Positions 53,258 to 61,449 of a stretch of 64,000 nucleotides of DNA are shown one piece after another. Below the pieces are notes generated by a model. That model was not told the DNA's origin and ran no database searches. It saw only the letters and a list, made by a program, of their open reading frames with translations. Source of the DNA: Microbacterium paraoxydans (GTDB taxonomy: Bacteria > Actinomycetota > Actinomycetes > Actinomycetales > Microbacteriaceae); contig NZ_JAIVLG010000001.1 of assembly GCF_020524545.1 (NCBI RefSeq), positions 124,001 through 188,000 on the forward strand. Reading direction: 5' to 3'. The first letter of the stretch is position 1. Every line of letters begins with the position of its first letter. The position numbers and the translations under genes were made by a program.

Positions 53258-54335
53258 CTCCCTGACGAATCCTCCGGTTGCCCGTGTGCCCGCCGACACG
53301 CCAGATGTCGGACGCGGCGTCGCGGGCGGTCCGACATCTGGCGTGTCGGCCGACGACGGGGGGCACGGCCGCACGCCTGACCGCCTCACCGTCCCCGCCC
53401 TCGGCTACGGGGCCGCGAACGTCGGCAACCTGTTCCGCCCGCTCAGCGACGACGAAGCCTGGGCCGTGCTCGATGCGGCGTGGGAAAGCGGCATCCGTTT
53501 CTACGACACCGCACCGCACTACGGTCTCGGGCTGTCGGAGCGCCGTCTCGGTGCCTTCCTGCGGACCAAGCCGCGGGACGAGTACGTGCTCTCCACCAAG
53601 GCCGGGCGTCTGCTCCGGCCGAACCCCGACCACGCCGGCGGCCTCGACCTCGCGAACGACTTCCATGTGCCCGACGACCTGCAGCGGGTGTGGGACTTCT
53701 CGGAAGAGGGGGTCCGTGCGAGCGTCGACGAGTCCCGCGAGCGGCTCGGCATCGACCGCATCGACCTGCTGTACCTGCACGACCCCGAGCGGCACGATCT
53801 CGACCTCGCGCTCGCGGAAGCCCTGCCCGCGATGGAGCGGCTGCGCGCCGACGGCGAGGTGGCCGCGATCGGCATCGGCTCGATGGTGTCGGAGGCGCTC
53901 GCCGCAGCCGTCCGCTCCGCTGACCTCGACCTGATCATGGTGGCCGGCCGGTACACGCTGCTGGAACAGCCCGCCGCGGTCGACGTGCTCCCCGCGTGCC
54001 GCGAGACCGGGACCGGGATCGTGGCGGCGTCCGTGTTCAACTCCGGACTGCTCGCGTCGAACGAGCCTCGCCGTGATGGGCGCTACGAGTACGGGCAGCT
54101 TCCGGACGAGCTGTGGGACCGGCTGGTGCGCATCGCCGCCGTCTGCGCGGATCATGGGGTGCCGCTGCCCGCGGCCGCGATCCAGTTCCCCCTGCAGTCC
54201 GACGTCGTGCGCTCCGTGGTGGTGGGCGGCAGCCGCCCTGCGCAGCTGCAGCAGAACGCGGAGTACGCCGCACTGGACATCCCGGCCGCGCTGTGGGCGA
54301 GCCTCGCGGCGGAGGGGCTCATCCCGGGGGCCTGA
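53244..54335 (+). CDS. Aldo/keto reductase, probable L-fucose (D-threo-aldose) 1-dehydrogenase
   Basis: A 363-residue (beta/alpha)8 enzyme. Family sequence begins at [19 protein letters not shown] (about residue 50), followed by the catalytic [15 protein letters not shown] and LYLHDP. Relatives oxidise L-fucose to the lactone, the first step of the pathway. Start ATG 53244 overlaps the dehydratase stop. The first 45 residues or so have no family counterpart and are largely the translation of a palindrome at 53292-53350; GTG 53343 is an alternative start that would skip most of it. Confidence 0.82.
   Translation: MSTPDSLTNPPVARVPADTPDVGRGVAGGPTSGVSADDGGHGRTPDRLTVPALGYGAANVGNLFRPLSDDEAWAVLDAAWESGIRFYDTAPHYGLGLSERRLGAFLRTKPRDEYVLSTKAGRLLRPNPDHAGGLDLANDFHVPDDLQRVWDFSEEGVRASVDESRERLGIDRIDLLYLHDPERHDLDLALAEALPAMERLRADGEVAAIGIGSMVSEALAAAVRSADLDLIMVAGRYTLLEQPAAVDVLPACRETGTGIVAASVFNSGLLASNEPRRDGRYEYGQLPDELWDRLVRIAAVCADHGVPLPAAAIQFPLQSDVVRSVVVGGSRPAQLQQNAEYAALDIPAALWASLAAEGLIPGA
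53292..53350. repeat. 21-bp perfect inverted repeat inside the 5' coding region
   Basis: Arms 53292-53312 and 53330-53350 are exact complements around a 17-nt loop, and contain GCCGACACGCC, a word also in the palindrome core at 9504-9514. The repeat is read through in frame and encodes ADTPDV...TSGVSAD in the aldo/keto reductase leader. The RNA hairpin would form close to the translation start. Confidence 0.85.
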
Positions 54336-54357
54336 TCTGACTGAGGTGCATCGTGTG

Positions 54358-54437
54358 CACAACTCCGCAACGAACGCGCACTTCGAGTCGTTTCGAGCGC
54401 TGAGGCCCTGTTTGCGGTGAGAATCTGAGGAGTTGTG
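54358..54437. repeat. Inverted-repeat element in a convergent junction
   Basis: Ends CACAACTCC (54358-54366) and GGAGTTGTG (54429-54437) are perfect complements; CCGCAA/TTGCGG forms an inner pair, offset on one side by about 10 nt. It fills most of the gap between the aldo/keto reductase and the lacI-type gene and probably terminates both. Confidence 0.6.
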
Positions 54438-54455
54438 ACCGACGTCGGGCGAGGC

Positions 54456-55457
54456 TCAGCGTCCGACCGTGGATTCCCGGACGATGAGTTCAGCGGGGAA
54501 CGGCGTGGTCGCGGGCGGCGGTGCCGCGGGGTCGGCGAGCTGCTGCAGGAGGGCGGTTCCGGCCGCGCGGCCGATCTCGTACCCGGGCTGCCGCACGCTG
54601 GTGAGCGGCACGACTCCCTGGTGCGCCTGGGCGACGTCGTCGAAGCCGATCAGGGCGATCTCCTCCGGGACCCGGATGCCGTGACGCAGTAGTTGGGTGA
54701 GCACCCCGAGTGCCACCATGTCGTTCGCCGCGAACACCGCGTCCGGGCGTTCGGCGGCTGGCATGGCGATGATCCGCTCACCCGCCTGCAGTCCGTCCTC
54801 GATCGCCAGGTGCGGCACGTCGAGGGTCGATACGACCGCATCGCTTCCCGAGGCGGCGACGCGGAGCCCTGCCAGGCGGTCGTTCGACTGACTGACCGAC
54901 GGGTTGCCGAGGAACAGGATGCGCCGTCGGCCGAGCCCGAGGAGGTGCTCTCCCGCGAGGCGACCGCCGCCACGGTCGTCGAACAGCACCGACGCGACCT
55001 TCGACGATTCGCGGATCGGACCCACCACGACCGACCGGATGCCACGGTCGGCCAGTCCCTCCAGCCGCGGCACGACGTCTCCGAGCGGATAGATGACGAT
55101 GCCCTGCACCCGGTGTGCCTCGAACATGTCGAGGTTGCGCCGCTCCTGCGCGTCGTCGCGGTCGCTGTTGCTGAAGAACAGCGACCATCCCCCCTCGCGC
55201 GCCACGTCCTCGACCCCGCGCGAGAGGTCGTGGAAATAAGGCAGCCAGGCGTCGAGCAGGATCAGCGCGAGAGTCTTGCTCGACCCGGCGCGCAGCTGCC
55301 GCGCAGACTCGTTGGGCACGTAGCCGAGCTGTTCGATCGCGGCCCGCACCCGCTCCCGGCTCGCTGCTCCGAGCACGTGCGGGTGGTTGAGGTAGTTCGA
55401 GACGGTGGAGGAGGAGACCCCGGCGAGTGCGGCGACGTCCTTGACGCTCGCGGACAT
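54456..55457 (-). CDS. LacI family transcriptional regulator
   Basis: A 333-residue repressor. The LacI HTH (VKDVAALAGVSSSTVSNYLNHPHVLG) occupies residues 4-28, followed by the hinge and a periplasmic-binding-protein-like core (KTLALILLDAWLPYFHDLSRGVEDVA onward). ATG 55457 follows AAGGAG; a longer upstream reading is spurious. It is divergent from the epimerase-type gene. Two LacI-type palindromes (TTGGCACGTGCCAA and a close copy) lie between them, so it probably represses the sugar operon and itself. Confidence 0.9.
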   Translation of the reverse strand: MSASVKDVAALAGVSSSTVSNYLNHPHVLGAASRERVRAAIEQLGYVPNESARQLRAGSSKTLALILLDAWLPYFHDLSRGVEDVAREGGWSLFFSNSDRDDAQERRNLDMFEAHRVQGIVIYPLGDVVPRLEGLADRGIRSVVVGPIRESSKVASVLFDDRGGGRLAGEHLLGLGRRRILFLGNPSVSQSNDRLAGLRVAASGSDAVVSTLDVPHLAIEDGLQAGERIIAMPAAERPDAVFAANDMVALGVLTQLLRHGIRVPEEIALIGFDDVAQAHQGVVPLTSVRQPGYEIGRAAGTALLQQLADPAAPPPATTPFPAELIVRESTVGR

Positions 55458-55528
55458 GGGGCTCCTTCGTCGGACCGCGTCGCTCGGGAGCGGCGACTGC
55501 GTCGGTCGCCTCAGGATAGCCGAGGCGT

Positions 55529-55542
55529 TTGCAACGTGCCAA
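55529..55542. promoter_or_regulatory. LacI operator O1
   Basis: TTGCAACGTGCCAA matches the perfect palindrome at 55594 in 12 of 14 positions and has the central CG typical of LacI operators. It lies just upstream of the -35 box of the epimerase promoter. Paired with O2, 65 bp away, it could allow looping. Confidence 0.65.
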
Positions 55543-55549
55543 AAAGTTC

Positions 55550-55578
55550 TTGACAGCGTTCGGGGCGCGACGTAGCGT
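55550..55578 (+). promoter_or_regulatory. Promoter of the epimerase/ABC operon
   Basis: TTGACA (55550-55555) and TAGCGT (55573-55578) are 17 bp apart. O1 lies just upstream and O2 just downstream of the predicted start point near 55585, an arrangement typical of repression. Confidence 0.6.
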
Positions 55579-55593
55579 GACACGAACGCAGGG

Positions 55594-55607
55594 TTGGCAC
55601 GTGCCAA
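55594..55607. promoter_or_regulatory. LacI operator O2, perfect palindrome
   Basis: TTGGCACGTGCCAA is a perfect 14-bp dyad with a central CG. It lies downstream of the promoter and 45 bp before the epimerase start. The adjacent LacI gene is the likely cognate regulator. Confidence 0.75.
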
Positions 55608-55651
55608 TTCCGCGACGGCGACGGTGCCGCACACCCGCTGTGAGAGGTCTC

Positions 55652-56521
55652 ATGAACATCGGCTGCCACGGGCTCGTCTGGACGGGGAACTTCGATGCCG
55701 AGGGCATCCGTCTGGCGGTGCGCAAGACCACGCAAGCGGGCTTCGACCTGATCGAGTTCCCGCTGATGGATCCGTTCTCGTTCGACGTCGCCGTCGCGAA
55801 GGATGCGCTGGAGGAGTACGACCTCGCCGTCAGCGCGTCGCTCGGACTCTCCGAAGCCACCGACGTCACGAGCTCCGACCCCGCGATCGTCGCGGCCGGC
55901 GAAGCCCTGCTGCTCAAGGCCGTCGACGTGCTCGCAGACCTCGGGGGACGGCACTTCTGCGGGGTGATCTACAGCGCCATGAAGAAGTACATGGAGCCGG
56001 TGACCGCTGAGGGGCTCGCGAGGAGCCAGGCCGCGATCGGGCGGGTGGCCGACCATGCCGCCGAGCGTGGGGTCTCGGTGTCGCTCGAGGTCGTCAACCG
56101 CTACGAGACGAACGTGCTCAACACCGCGAGGCAGGCTCTGGCCTACCTCGACGAGGTCGATCGGCCGAACCTCGGCATCCACCTCGACACGTATCACATG
56201 AACATCGAGGAGTCGGATATGTTCGCGCCGGTCCTCGACGCCGCTCCCGCCCTGCGCTACGTCCACATCGGCGAGAGCCACCGCGGCTACCTCGGCACCG
56301 GCACGGTCGACTTCGACACGTTCTTCAAGGCTCTCGGCCGCATCGGCTACGACGGTCCGATCGTCTTCGAGTCCTTCTCCTCGGCGGTCGTCGCGCCCGA
56401 CCTCAGCCGCATGCTCGGCATCTGGCGCAACCTCTGGAACGACAACGTCGAACTCGGTGCCCATGCCAATGCGTACATCCGCGACAAGCTCGTGGCCGTC
56501 GAGTCCATCCGGCTCCACTGA
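55652..56521 (+). CDS. Sugar isomerase/epimerase, tagatose/allulose (psicose) 3-epimerase-like
   Basis: A 289-residue TIM-barrel enzyme of the D-tagatose 3-epimerase family. The expected active-site set is present: glutamate in LEVVNRYETNVLNT, aspartate and histidine in GIHLDTYHMNIEE, HIGESHRGY, and the second glutamate in VFESFS. These enzymes epimerise ketoses at C3 using a metal ion. ATG 55652 follows GTGAGAGG. It lies between LacI and a ribose-type ABC importer, so it probably acts on an imported ketose or a derivative. L-ribulose, allulose and tagatose are all possible. Confidence 0.85.
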   Translation: MNIGCHGLVWTGNFDAEGIRLAVRKTTQAGFDLIEFPLMDPFSFDVAVAKDALEEYDLAVSASLGLSEATDVTSSDPAIVAAGEALLLKAVDVLADLGGRHFCGVIYSAMKKYMEPVTAEGLARSQAAIGRVADHAAERGVSVSLEVVNRYETNVLNTARQALAYLDEVDRPNLGIHLDTYHMNIEESDMFAPVLDAAPALRYVHIGESHRGYLGTGTVDFDTFFKALGRIGYDGPIVFESFSSAVVAPDLSRMLGIWRNLWNDNVELGAHANAYIRDKLVAVESIRLH

Positions 56522-56590
56522 GCCGCAATCCGGCCGCGACGCGGGGTGGAAGATCAAGATGTCATTACAGGTCTTCCGTATCCGGCCGAC

Positions 56591-56629
56591 TTTAGATACA
56601 TTTAGATACAACTTGCGCTACTCGTAGCG
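56591..56629. promoter_or_regulatory. Tandem TTTAGATACA repeat and hairpin upstream of the ABC genes
   Basis: TTTAGATACA is repeated twice without a gap (56591-56610), followed by the dyad CGCTAC-TC-GTAGCG (56616-56629). The segment is AT-rich in a high-GC context. It lies 83 bp upstream of the ATPase gene and probably carries a second promoter or operator that separates the importer from the epimerase. Confidence 0.5.
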
Positions 56630-56711
56630 TTGGACGCAGAATTGATCCGATGTTTGCGGCGGAATGATCCGTCGACATCGAAGCAGAACCTTCAAGGAAG
56701 CAGGTGAGCGC

Positions 56712-58214
56712 ATGAGTGGACCCATCCTCCGGGTCGAGGGGATCAGCAAAGGATTCCCCGGAGTGCAGGCGCTGAAAGACGTGCACCTCGAGGTGCACGC
56801 AGGCGAGGTGCTCGTGCTCGTGGGCGAGAACGGCGCGGGCAAGTCGACCCTGATGAAGATCCTCTCGGGGATCTACAGCAAGGACGAGGGCACGATCACA
56901 TTCGAGGGTCAGGAGGTCGAGCTCACGAGCCCGCTCCAGGCGCAGGAGCTCGGCATCACGATCATCCATCAGGAGCTCAACCTGATGCCCGACCTGACCG
57001 TGGCGCAGAACATCTACGTGGGGAGGGAGCCCACCACGGGGCCGTTCCTGTCGGAGCGCAAGCTGAACGCGCAGACCGCCGATCTGCTGCAGCGGCTCGA
57101 CATCCACCTCAACCCGCGACAGCTCGTCGGCGAACTCACGGTGGCCGAGCAGCAGATGGTCGAGATCGCCAAGGCGCTCTCGTTCAACGCCAAGGTCCTC
57201 ATCATGGACGAGCCGACTTCGGCGCTCACCGACAGTGAGGTCGAGACGCTCTTCGTGCTGATCGAGCAGCTCAAGGCGCGCGGCACCGGGATCGTCTACA
57301 TCTCGCACCGCATGGACGAGCTGCGGCGCCTGGCTGACCGTGTGACCGTCCTCCGCGATGGAACATACATCGGATCACTCGACAAGTCCGAGATCACCAT
57401 CCCGACGATCATCGAGATGATGGTGGGGCGCGCGATCGACGAGGGCACCCGCCCGCAGGCCCGCGAGCACGCGAACGACCCGATCGTGCTGGATGTGCAG
57501 GGCCTGTCGACCCGGAATCTGCTGAGAGACGTCTCGTTCCAGCTGCACAAAGGTGAGATCCTCGGCTTCGCCGGCCTCATGGGAGCGGGGCGCACCGAGA
57601 CCGCTCGGGCCGTGATCGGCGCCGACCACCGCGACGGGGGCACGATCGCCATCGGCGGACGGCAGGCCAGGATCACGCAACCCGCCGATGCCGTCCGGCA
57701 CGGCGTGGGGTATCTCTCCGAAGACCGGAAGCTCCTCGGGCTGATGCTCGAACAGGACGTCACCTTCAACACCGTGCTCGCTTCGCTCGGCTCCTACGCC
57801 AACGGCATCGGCTGGATGGGCGACGGCAAGGCCAAGAACCGCACCAAGGAGTACGTGCAGCAGCTGCGGGTGAAGACACCGTCGGTCAACCAGGTCGTCA
57901 AGCTCCTCTCCGGCGGGAACCAGCAGAAGGTCGTCATCGCCCGCTGGCTCATGCGCGACTGCGACATCCTCATCTTCGACGAGCCGACCCGAGGCATCGA
58001 CGTCGGCGCGAAAGAGGAGATCTACCGCCTCATGCAGCAGCTCGCCGACGCGGGCAAGTCCATCATCGTCATCTCGTCGGAGCTCCCCGAGATCCTCCGG
58101 GTCGCGAACCGGATCGCCGTGTTCGCGAACGGACGGATCACGGGGACTCTCCGCAACGAGGAAGCAAGCCAGGAGAAGATCATGCAACTCGCAGCCCATG
58201 GGGAGGAAGACTGA
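56712..58214 (+). CDS. Sugar ABC transporter ATP-binding protein (RbsA/MglA type)
   Basis: A 500-residue double ATPase of the CUT2 family. The first domain has Walker A GENGAGKSTL (about residues 36-45), signature LTVAEQQMVEIAKAL and Walker B VLIMDEPTSAL; the second has LSGGNQQKVVIARWL and ILIFDEPTRGID. A non-canonical Walker A in the second half (GLMGAGRTE) is normal for this family. ATG 56712 was chosen over a 16-codon extension. The stop shares a base with the permease start (TGATG). Confidence 0.92.
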   Translation: MSGPILRVEGISKGFPGVQALKDVHLEVHAGEVLVLVGENGAGKSTLMKILSGIYSKDEGTITFEGQEVELTSPLQAQELGITIIHQELNLMPDLTVAQNIYVGREPTTGPFLSERKLNAQTADLLQRLDIHLNPRQLVGELTVAEQQMVEIAKALSFNAKVLIMDEPTSALTDSEVETLFVLIEQLKARGTGIVYISHRMDELRRLADRVTVLRDGTYIGSLDKSEITIPTIIEMMVGRAIDEGTRPQAREHANDPIVLDVQGLSTRNLLRDVSFQLHKGEILGFAGLMGAGRTETARAVIGADHRDGGTIAIGGRQARITQPADAVRHGVGYLSEDRKLLGLMLEQDVTFNTVLASLGSYANGIGWMGDGKAKNRTKEYVQQLRVKTPSVNQVVKLLSGGNQQKVVIARWLMRDCDILIFDEPTRGIDVGAKEEIYRLMQQLADAGKSIIVISSELPEILRVANRIAVFANGRITGTLRNEEASQEKIMQLAAHGEED

Positions 58215-59248
58215 TGAGCACCCCGCAGCAGCCCGGATCGTCGACGACGACGATCATCCAGACCGCCGTGAACGAGAACACCGACAAACGGGACGTCGTC
58301 GGGTTCGTCAAGAGGCAGGTCCAGCAGTCGCTGGCCTTCGGCACCCTGATCGTGCTGGTCGTGTTCTTCTCGATCGCCAGCCCGAACTTCTTCACCTTCA
58401 GCAACATCGCCACGGTGCTGCTGTCGACCGCGGTCATCGGCATCCTCGCCCTCGGTACGACCTTCGTCATCATCACCGGCGGCATCGACCTGTCCATCGG
58501 CACCGGTATGGCGCTGTGCGCCGTGATGACCGGCGTCCTCATCACCAACATGGGCCTTCCGGTCTGGGTCGGAGTGATCGGCGGCGTCGCGACAGGGGTC
58601 CTGATGGGACTCGTCAACGGTGTGAACATCACCTTCCTTCGCCTGCCTCCCTTCATCGCCACCCTCGCGATGATGATGATCGCGGGCGGTCTCGCCCTGG
58701 TGATCTCGAACGTCGCCCCGATCTACTTCTCGACCTCGGCGCCGGACTTCAAGAAGATCGCGCTCGGCGTGATCATCCCCGGCATCCCCAACGCGGTGCT
58801 CATCACCGCAGCGCTGGCGATCGTCGCCTGGCTCGTGCTGTCGAAGACCCTGCTCGGCCGCTACACGTTCGCGATCGGCTCGAACGAGGAAGCCACGCGC
58901 CTGAGCGGTGTGAACACCCGCCGCTGGACCATCCTCATCTACATGTTCGCCGGCGCCTTCACCGGGGTCGCCGGCATCGTGATCGCCTCGCGCCTCGACT
59001 CGGCCCAGCCGCAGATCGGCATGGGATACGAGCTGCAGGCCATCGCGGCCGTGATCATCGGCGGTACCTCGCTGCTCGGCGGACGCGGCTCGATCCTCGG
59101 CACCGTCATCGGTGCCCTGATCATGAGCGTGCTCGTCAACGGTCTGCGCATCATGTCGATCCAGACCGAGTGGCAGAACATCGTCGTCGGCATCGTCGTG
59201 CTGCTGGCCGTGTTCCTGGACTCGCTGCGCAACCGCCAGCGCACCTGA
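58214..59248 (+). CDS. ABC transporter permease (RbsC type)
   Basis: A 344-residue permease with a 40-residue cytosolic N-terminus and eight to ten helices. Family motifs GGIDLSIGTGMALCAVMTG and a C-terminal GGTSLLGGRGSILGTVIGAL are present. It homodimerises in CUT2 importers for ribose, galactose, allose and similar monosaccharides. It is coupled to the ATPase gene by a 1-bp overlap. Confidence 0.92.
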   Translation: MSTPQQPGSSTTTIIQTAVNENTDKRDVVGFVKRQVQQSLAFGTLIVLVVFFSIASPNFFTFSNIATVLLSTAVIGILALGTTFVIITGGIDLSIGTGMALCAVMTGVLITNMGLPVWVGVIGGVATGVLMGLVNGVNITFLRLPPFIATLAMMMIAGGLALVISNVAPIYFSTSAPDFKKIALGVIIPGIPNAVLITAALAIVAWLVLSKTLLGRYTFAIGSNEEATRLSGVNTRRWTILIYMFAGAFTGVAGIVIASRLDSAQPQIGMGYELQAIAAVIIGGTSLLGGRGSILGTVIGALIMSVLVNGLRIMSIQTEWQNIVVGIVVLLAVFLDSLRNRQRT

Positions 59249-59294
59249 CCTCCATCCCTGCACCACCCACCCACCCACGAACAACGGAGTTTTC

Positions 59295-60296
59295 ATGAAA
59301 TTCGGGAAGAAGACCGCATTCGCAGCACTCGTGGCCGCATCCGCCCTGGTGTTCGCCGGCTGTGCCGGCGGCGGCGACGTCATCGACGAGGGCTCCGGCG
59401 GAGACAGCGGCAGCGGCGACGGCGAGATGTACATCGCGCTCGTCTCGAAGGGCTTCCAGCACCAGTTCTGGCAGGCCGTCAAGAAGGGCGCCGAGGAGAA
59501 GGCCGACGAGCTCGGCGTCCGGATCACCTTCGAGGGACCGGCGGCGGAGACCGAGATCGCCCAGCAGCTCGAGATGCTGACCGCCGCGATCGACAAGAAC
59601 CCCGACGCCATCGCCTACGCCGCGCTCGACCCCGAGGCGTGCGTCGCTCCGCTCGAGCAGGCGAAGTCGAAGGACATTCCGGTCGTCTACTTCGACGCTC
59701 CCTGCAACGGCGACGTGGGCCTGAGCCTGTCCGCCACCGACAGCAAGGTCGCCGGTGCGCTCGCGGCCGAGAACATGGCCGAGCTGATCGGCGGCGAGGG
59801 CCAGGTCGCGATCGTGGGCCACTCGCAGATCAACTCGACGGGTGTCGAGCGTCGCGACGGGTTCGTCGAGAAGATGGAGGCGGACTACCCCGACATCGAG
59901 ATCGTCGACATCCAGTACGGTGACGGCGACCACCTGAAGTCGGCCGACATCGCCAAGACGATGATCGCCGCACACCCCGACCTCAAGGGCATCTACGGCA
60001 CCAACGAGGGTTCCGCGATCGGTGTCGTGAACGCGGTCAACGAGCTCGGCCTCGAGAAGGGCAAGATCACCATCGTCGGCTTCGACTCCGGCGCCGCGCA
60101 GATCAACGCCATCAAGGACGGCACCATGGCCGGCGCCATCACGCAGGACCCGATCGGCATCGGCGCCCAGGTCGTGCAGGCGGCCTACGACGCCGCGAAC
60201 GGCAAGGACGTCGAGGAGTTCTACGACACGGGTTCGTACTGGTACGACAGCACGAACATCGATGACCCGAAGATCGCGGCCGTCCTCTACGAGTGA
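59295..60296 (+). CDS. Sugar-binding lipoprotein (RbsB type)
   Basis: A 333-residue periplasmic-binding-protein-family lipoprotein. The lipobox FAGC gives Cys23 after a short signal; a serine/glycine-rich linker follows. The mature domain begins MYIALVSKGFQHQFWQAVKKGA and contains YAALDPEACVAPLEQAKSKDIPVVYFD, GHSQINSTGVERRDGF and IYGTNEGSAIGVVNAV, as in ribose-type binding proteins. It ends the operon before a strong terminator. Confidence 0.92.
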   Translation: MKFGKKTAFAALVAASALVFAGCAGGGDVIDEGSGGDSGSGDGEMYIALVSKGFQHQFWQAVKKGAEEKADELGVRITFEGPAAETEIAQQLEMLTAAIDKNPDAIAYAALDPEACVAPLEQAKSKDIPVVYFDAPCNGDVGLSLSATDSKVAGALAAENMAELIGGEGQVAIVGHSQINSTGVERRDGFVEKMEADYPDIEIVDIQYGDGDHLKSADIAKTMIAAHPDLKGIYGTNEGSAIGVVNAVNELGLEKGKITIVGFDSGAAQINAIKDGTMAGAITQDPIGIGAQVVQAAYDAANGKDVEEFYDTGSYWYDSTNIDDPKIAAVLYE

Positions 60297-60313
60297 CACC
60301 GCGCTGACGGAAC

Positions 60314-60341
60314 AAGCCCCTCGCCTTCGGGCGGGGGGCTT
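60314..60341 (+). terminator. Terminator of the ribose-type ABC operon
   Basis: A 12-bp stem (AAGCCCCTCGCC and GGCGGGGGGCTT, one T-G pair) with the stable TTCG loop lies 18 bp after the binding-protein stop and is followed by TCTTCG. It is the best intrinsic terminator in the window. Confidence 0.8.
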
Positions 60342-60385
60342 CTTCGCGTCCGGGTGGGTGTGTGGGGCCGTGCGCATGTGCCGGA

Positions 60386-60455
60386 TGTCGGGAGGTTTCC
60401 CGGATGCAGGAGCGGATGCCGGCGATCCCTCCGACATGCGTGCATTCTCCCGACA
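60386..60455. repeat. Nested inverted repeat in a convergent junction
   Basis: TGTCGGGAG (60386-60394) pairs exactly with CTCCCGACA (60447-60455); a second arm, CCTCCGACA (60428-60436), can pair with the same left side, giving alternative structures. CCGGATG/CGGATGC words recur inside. It follows the ABC terminator and precedes the stop of the convergent lactonase gene. Confidence 0.55.
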
Positions 60456-60477
60456 GGTGACCAGGGGCATCCCGTCG

Positions 60478-61449
60478 TCAGGGCGTGAGCGCCAGAAACC
60501 GTGCGGGGGTGGTCACGAGCATCCGGTGCACGGCCTCTTCGCCGATGGCGTCACGGAGGCGGGGGAGGTAGCGGTCGCCGAGGTAGGCGAGCCCGGGCAT
60601 GCCGCCGTAGGCGATGTACCGCGTGCGCCGGGCGACGTCGCCGCCGAGCAGGATCCGGTCGCCGGCGCCGCGCTCGACCACGGCGACGGTCAGGGCGAGC
60701 AGCTCGGCGTCGGAGCGGGTACGCGGACGGGCGAAGCCGTCGTAGCCGAGGTGGGCCCCGCGTTCGGCGAGGGACACGTGCAGCCCGGGGTCGGGATCGC
60801 GGTCGGCGTGCGCGAGCACGACACGGTTCGCCGGCACGCCCTCGGCGGCGAGCAGGTCGAGCACTTCATGGGCCGCCGTGCCGAACTCCAGATGCACCAT
60901 GACCGGGGCCCCCGTCGCGCGGTGCGCCGCGGCCACGGCGATCAGGGTGGTGCGCTCGAACGGGCTGATGCGCCAGTAGTCGGTGCCGCCCTTGAGCAGC
61001 CCTGCACGCACGGGAGCGCCGCGCGGAGTGCGTGCGAGGGGTACGTCGGGGGCCTCGAAGATCTCGCTGTCGTCCACGGGCATGCCGCGTGTGATGTCGG
61101 CGATGAAGAGAGCGGCAAGGCGGTCGGAGGCCCACACCTGCATCGGATGGTCCGCCCCGTAGTGGGCTTCACGGTGTCGGCCGGTCGTCGCGACGATGTG
61201 CAGTCCGGTCGTCGCGCTGATCCGTGCCAGGGCGCTCGGGTCCCGGGCGAGTCCGAACGGCGTGGCATCCACCATCCCCTCGAACCCGCTCGCCCGCAGC
61301 AGCGCCGCCTCTTCCCCCGACGCGGCCTCATCGTCGAGCTCATCGCCCGGCAGCAGGGGCGACACCTGGAACAGATGCTCGTGGTAGTCCGCTCGTCCCA
61401 GCAGCGTCGGATCGATGTCGCCGAGCACCGTCCGGACGACGGCGGACAT
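60478..61449 (-). CDS. Phosphotriesterase-family lactonase
   Basis: A 323-residue TIM-barrel metal hydrolase. The HxH metal motif is His23/His25 in ADYHEHLF; later ligands are expected in VMVHLEFGTA, VVLAHADRDPD and ILLGGDVARR. The bridging residue lies in the glutamate of HLEFG, not the usual carboxylated lysine. Bacterial family members often hydrolyse (phosphorylated) sugar lactones. Its start shares a base with the upstream dehydrogenase stop. The neighbouring kinase supports a phospho-lactone substrate; this is inference. Confidence 0.82.
   Translation of the reverse strand: MSAVVRTVLGDIDPTLLGRADYHEHLFQVSPLLPGDELDDEAASGEEAALLRASGFEGMVDATPFGLARDPSALARISATTGLHIVATTGRHREAHYGADHPMQVWASDRLAALFIADITRGMPVDDSEIFEAPDVPLARTPRGAPVRAGLLKGGTDYWRISPFERTTLIAVAAAHRATGAPVMVHLEFGTAAHEVLDLLAAEGVPANRVVLAHADRDPDPGLHVSLAERGAHLGYDGFARPRTRSDAELLALTVAVVERGAGDRILLGGDVARRTRYIAYGGMPGLAYLGDRYLPRLRDAIGEEAVHRMLVTTPARFLALTP

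Noticed and set aside
56591..56610. Tandem TTTAGATACA repeat as a CRISPR or satellite start
   Set aside because: Only two 10-bp copies, no spacers and no cas genes; a promoter or operator role is more likely.
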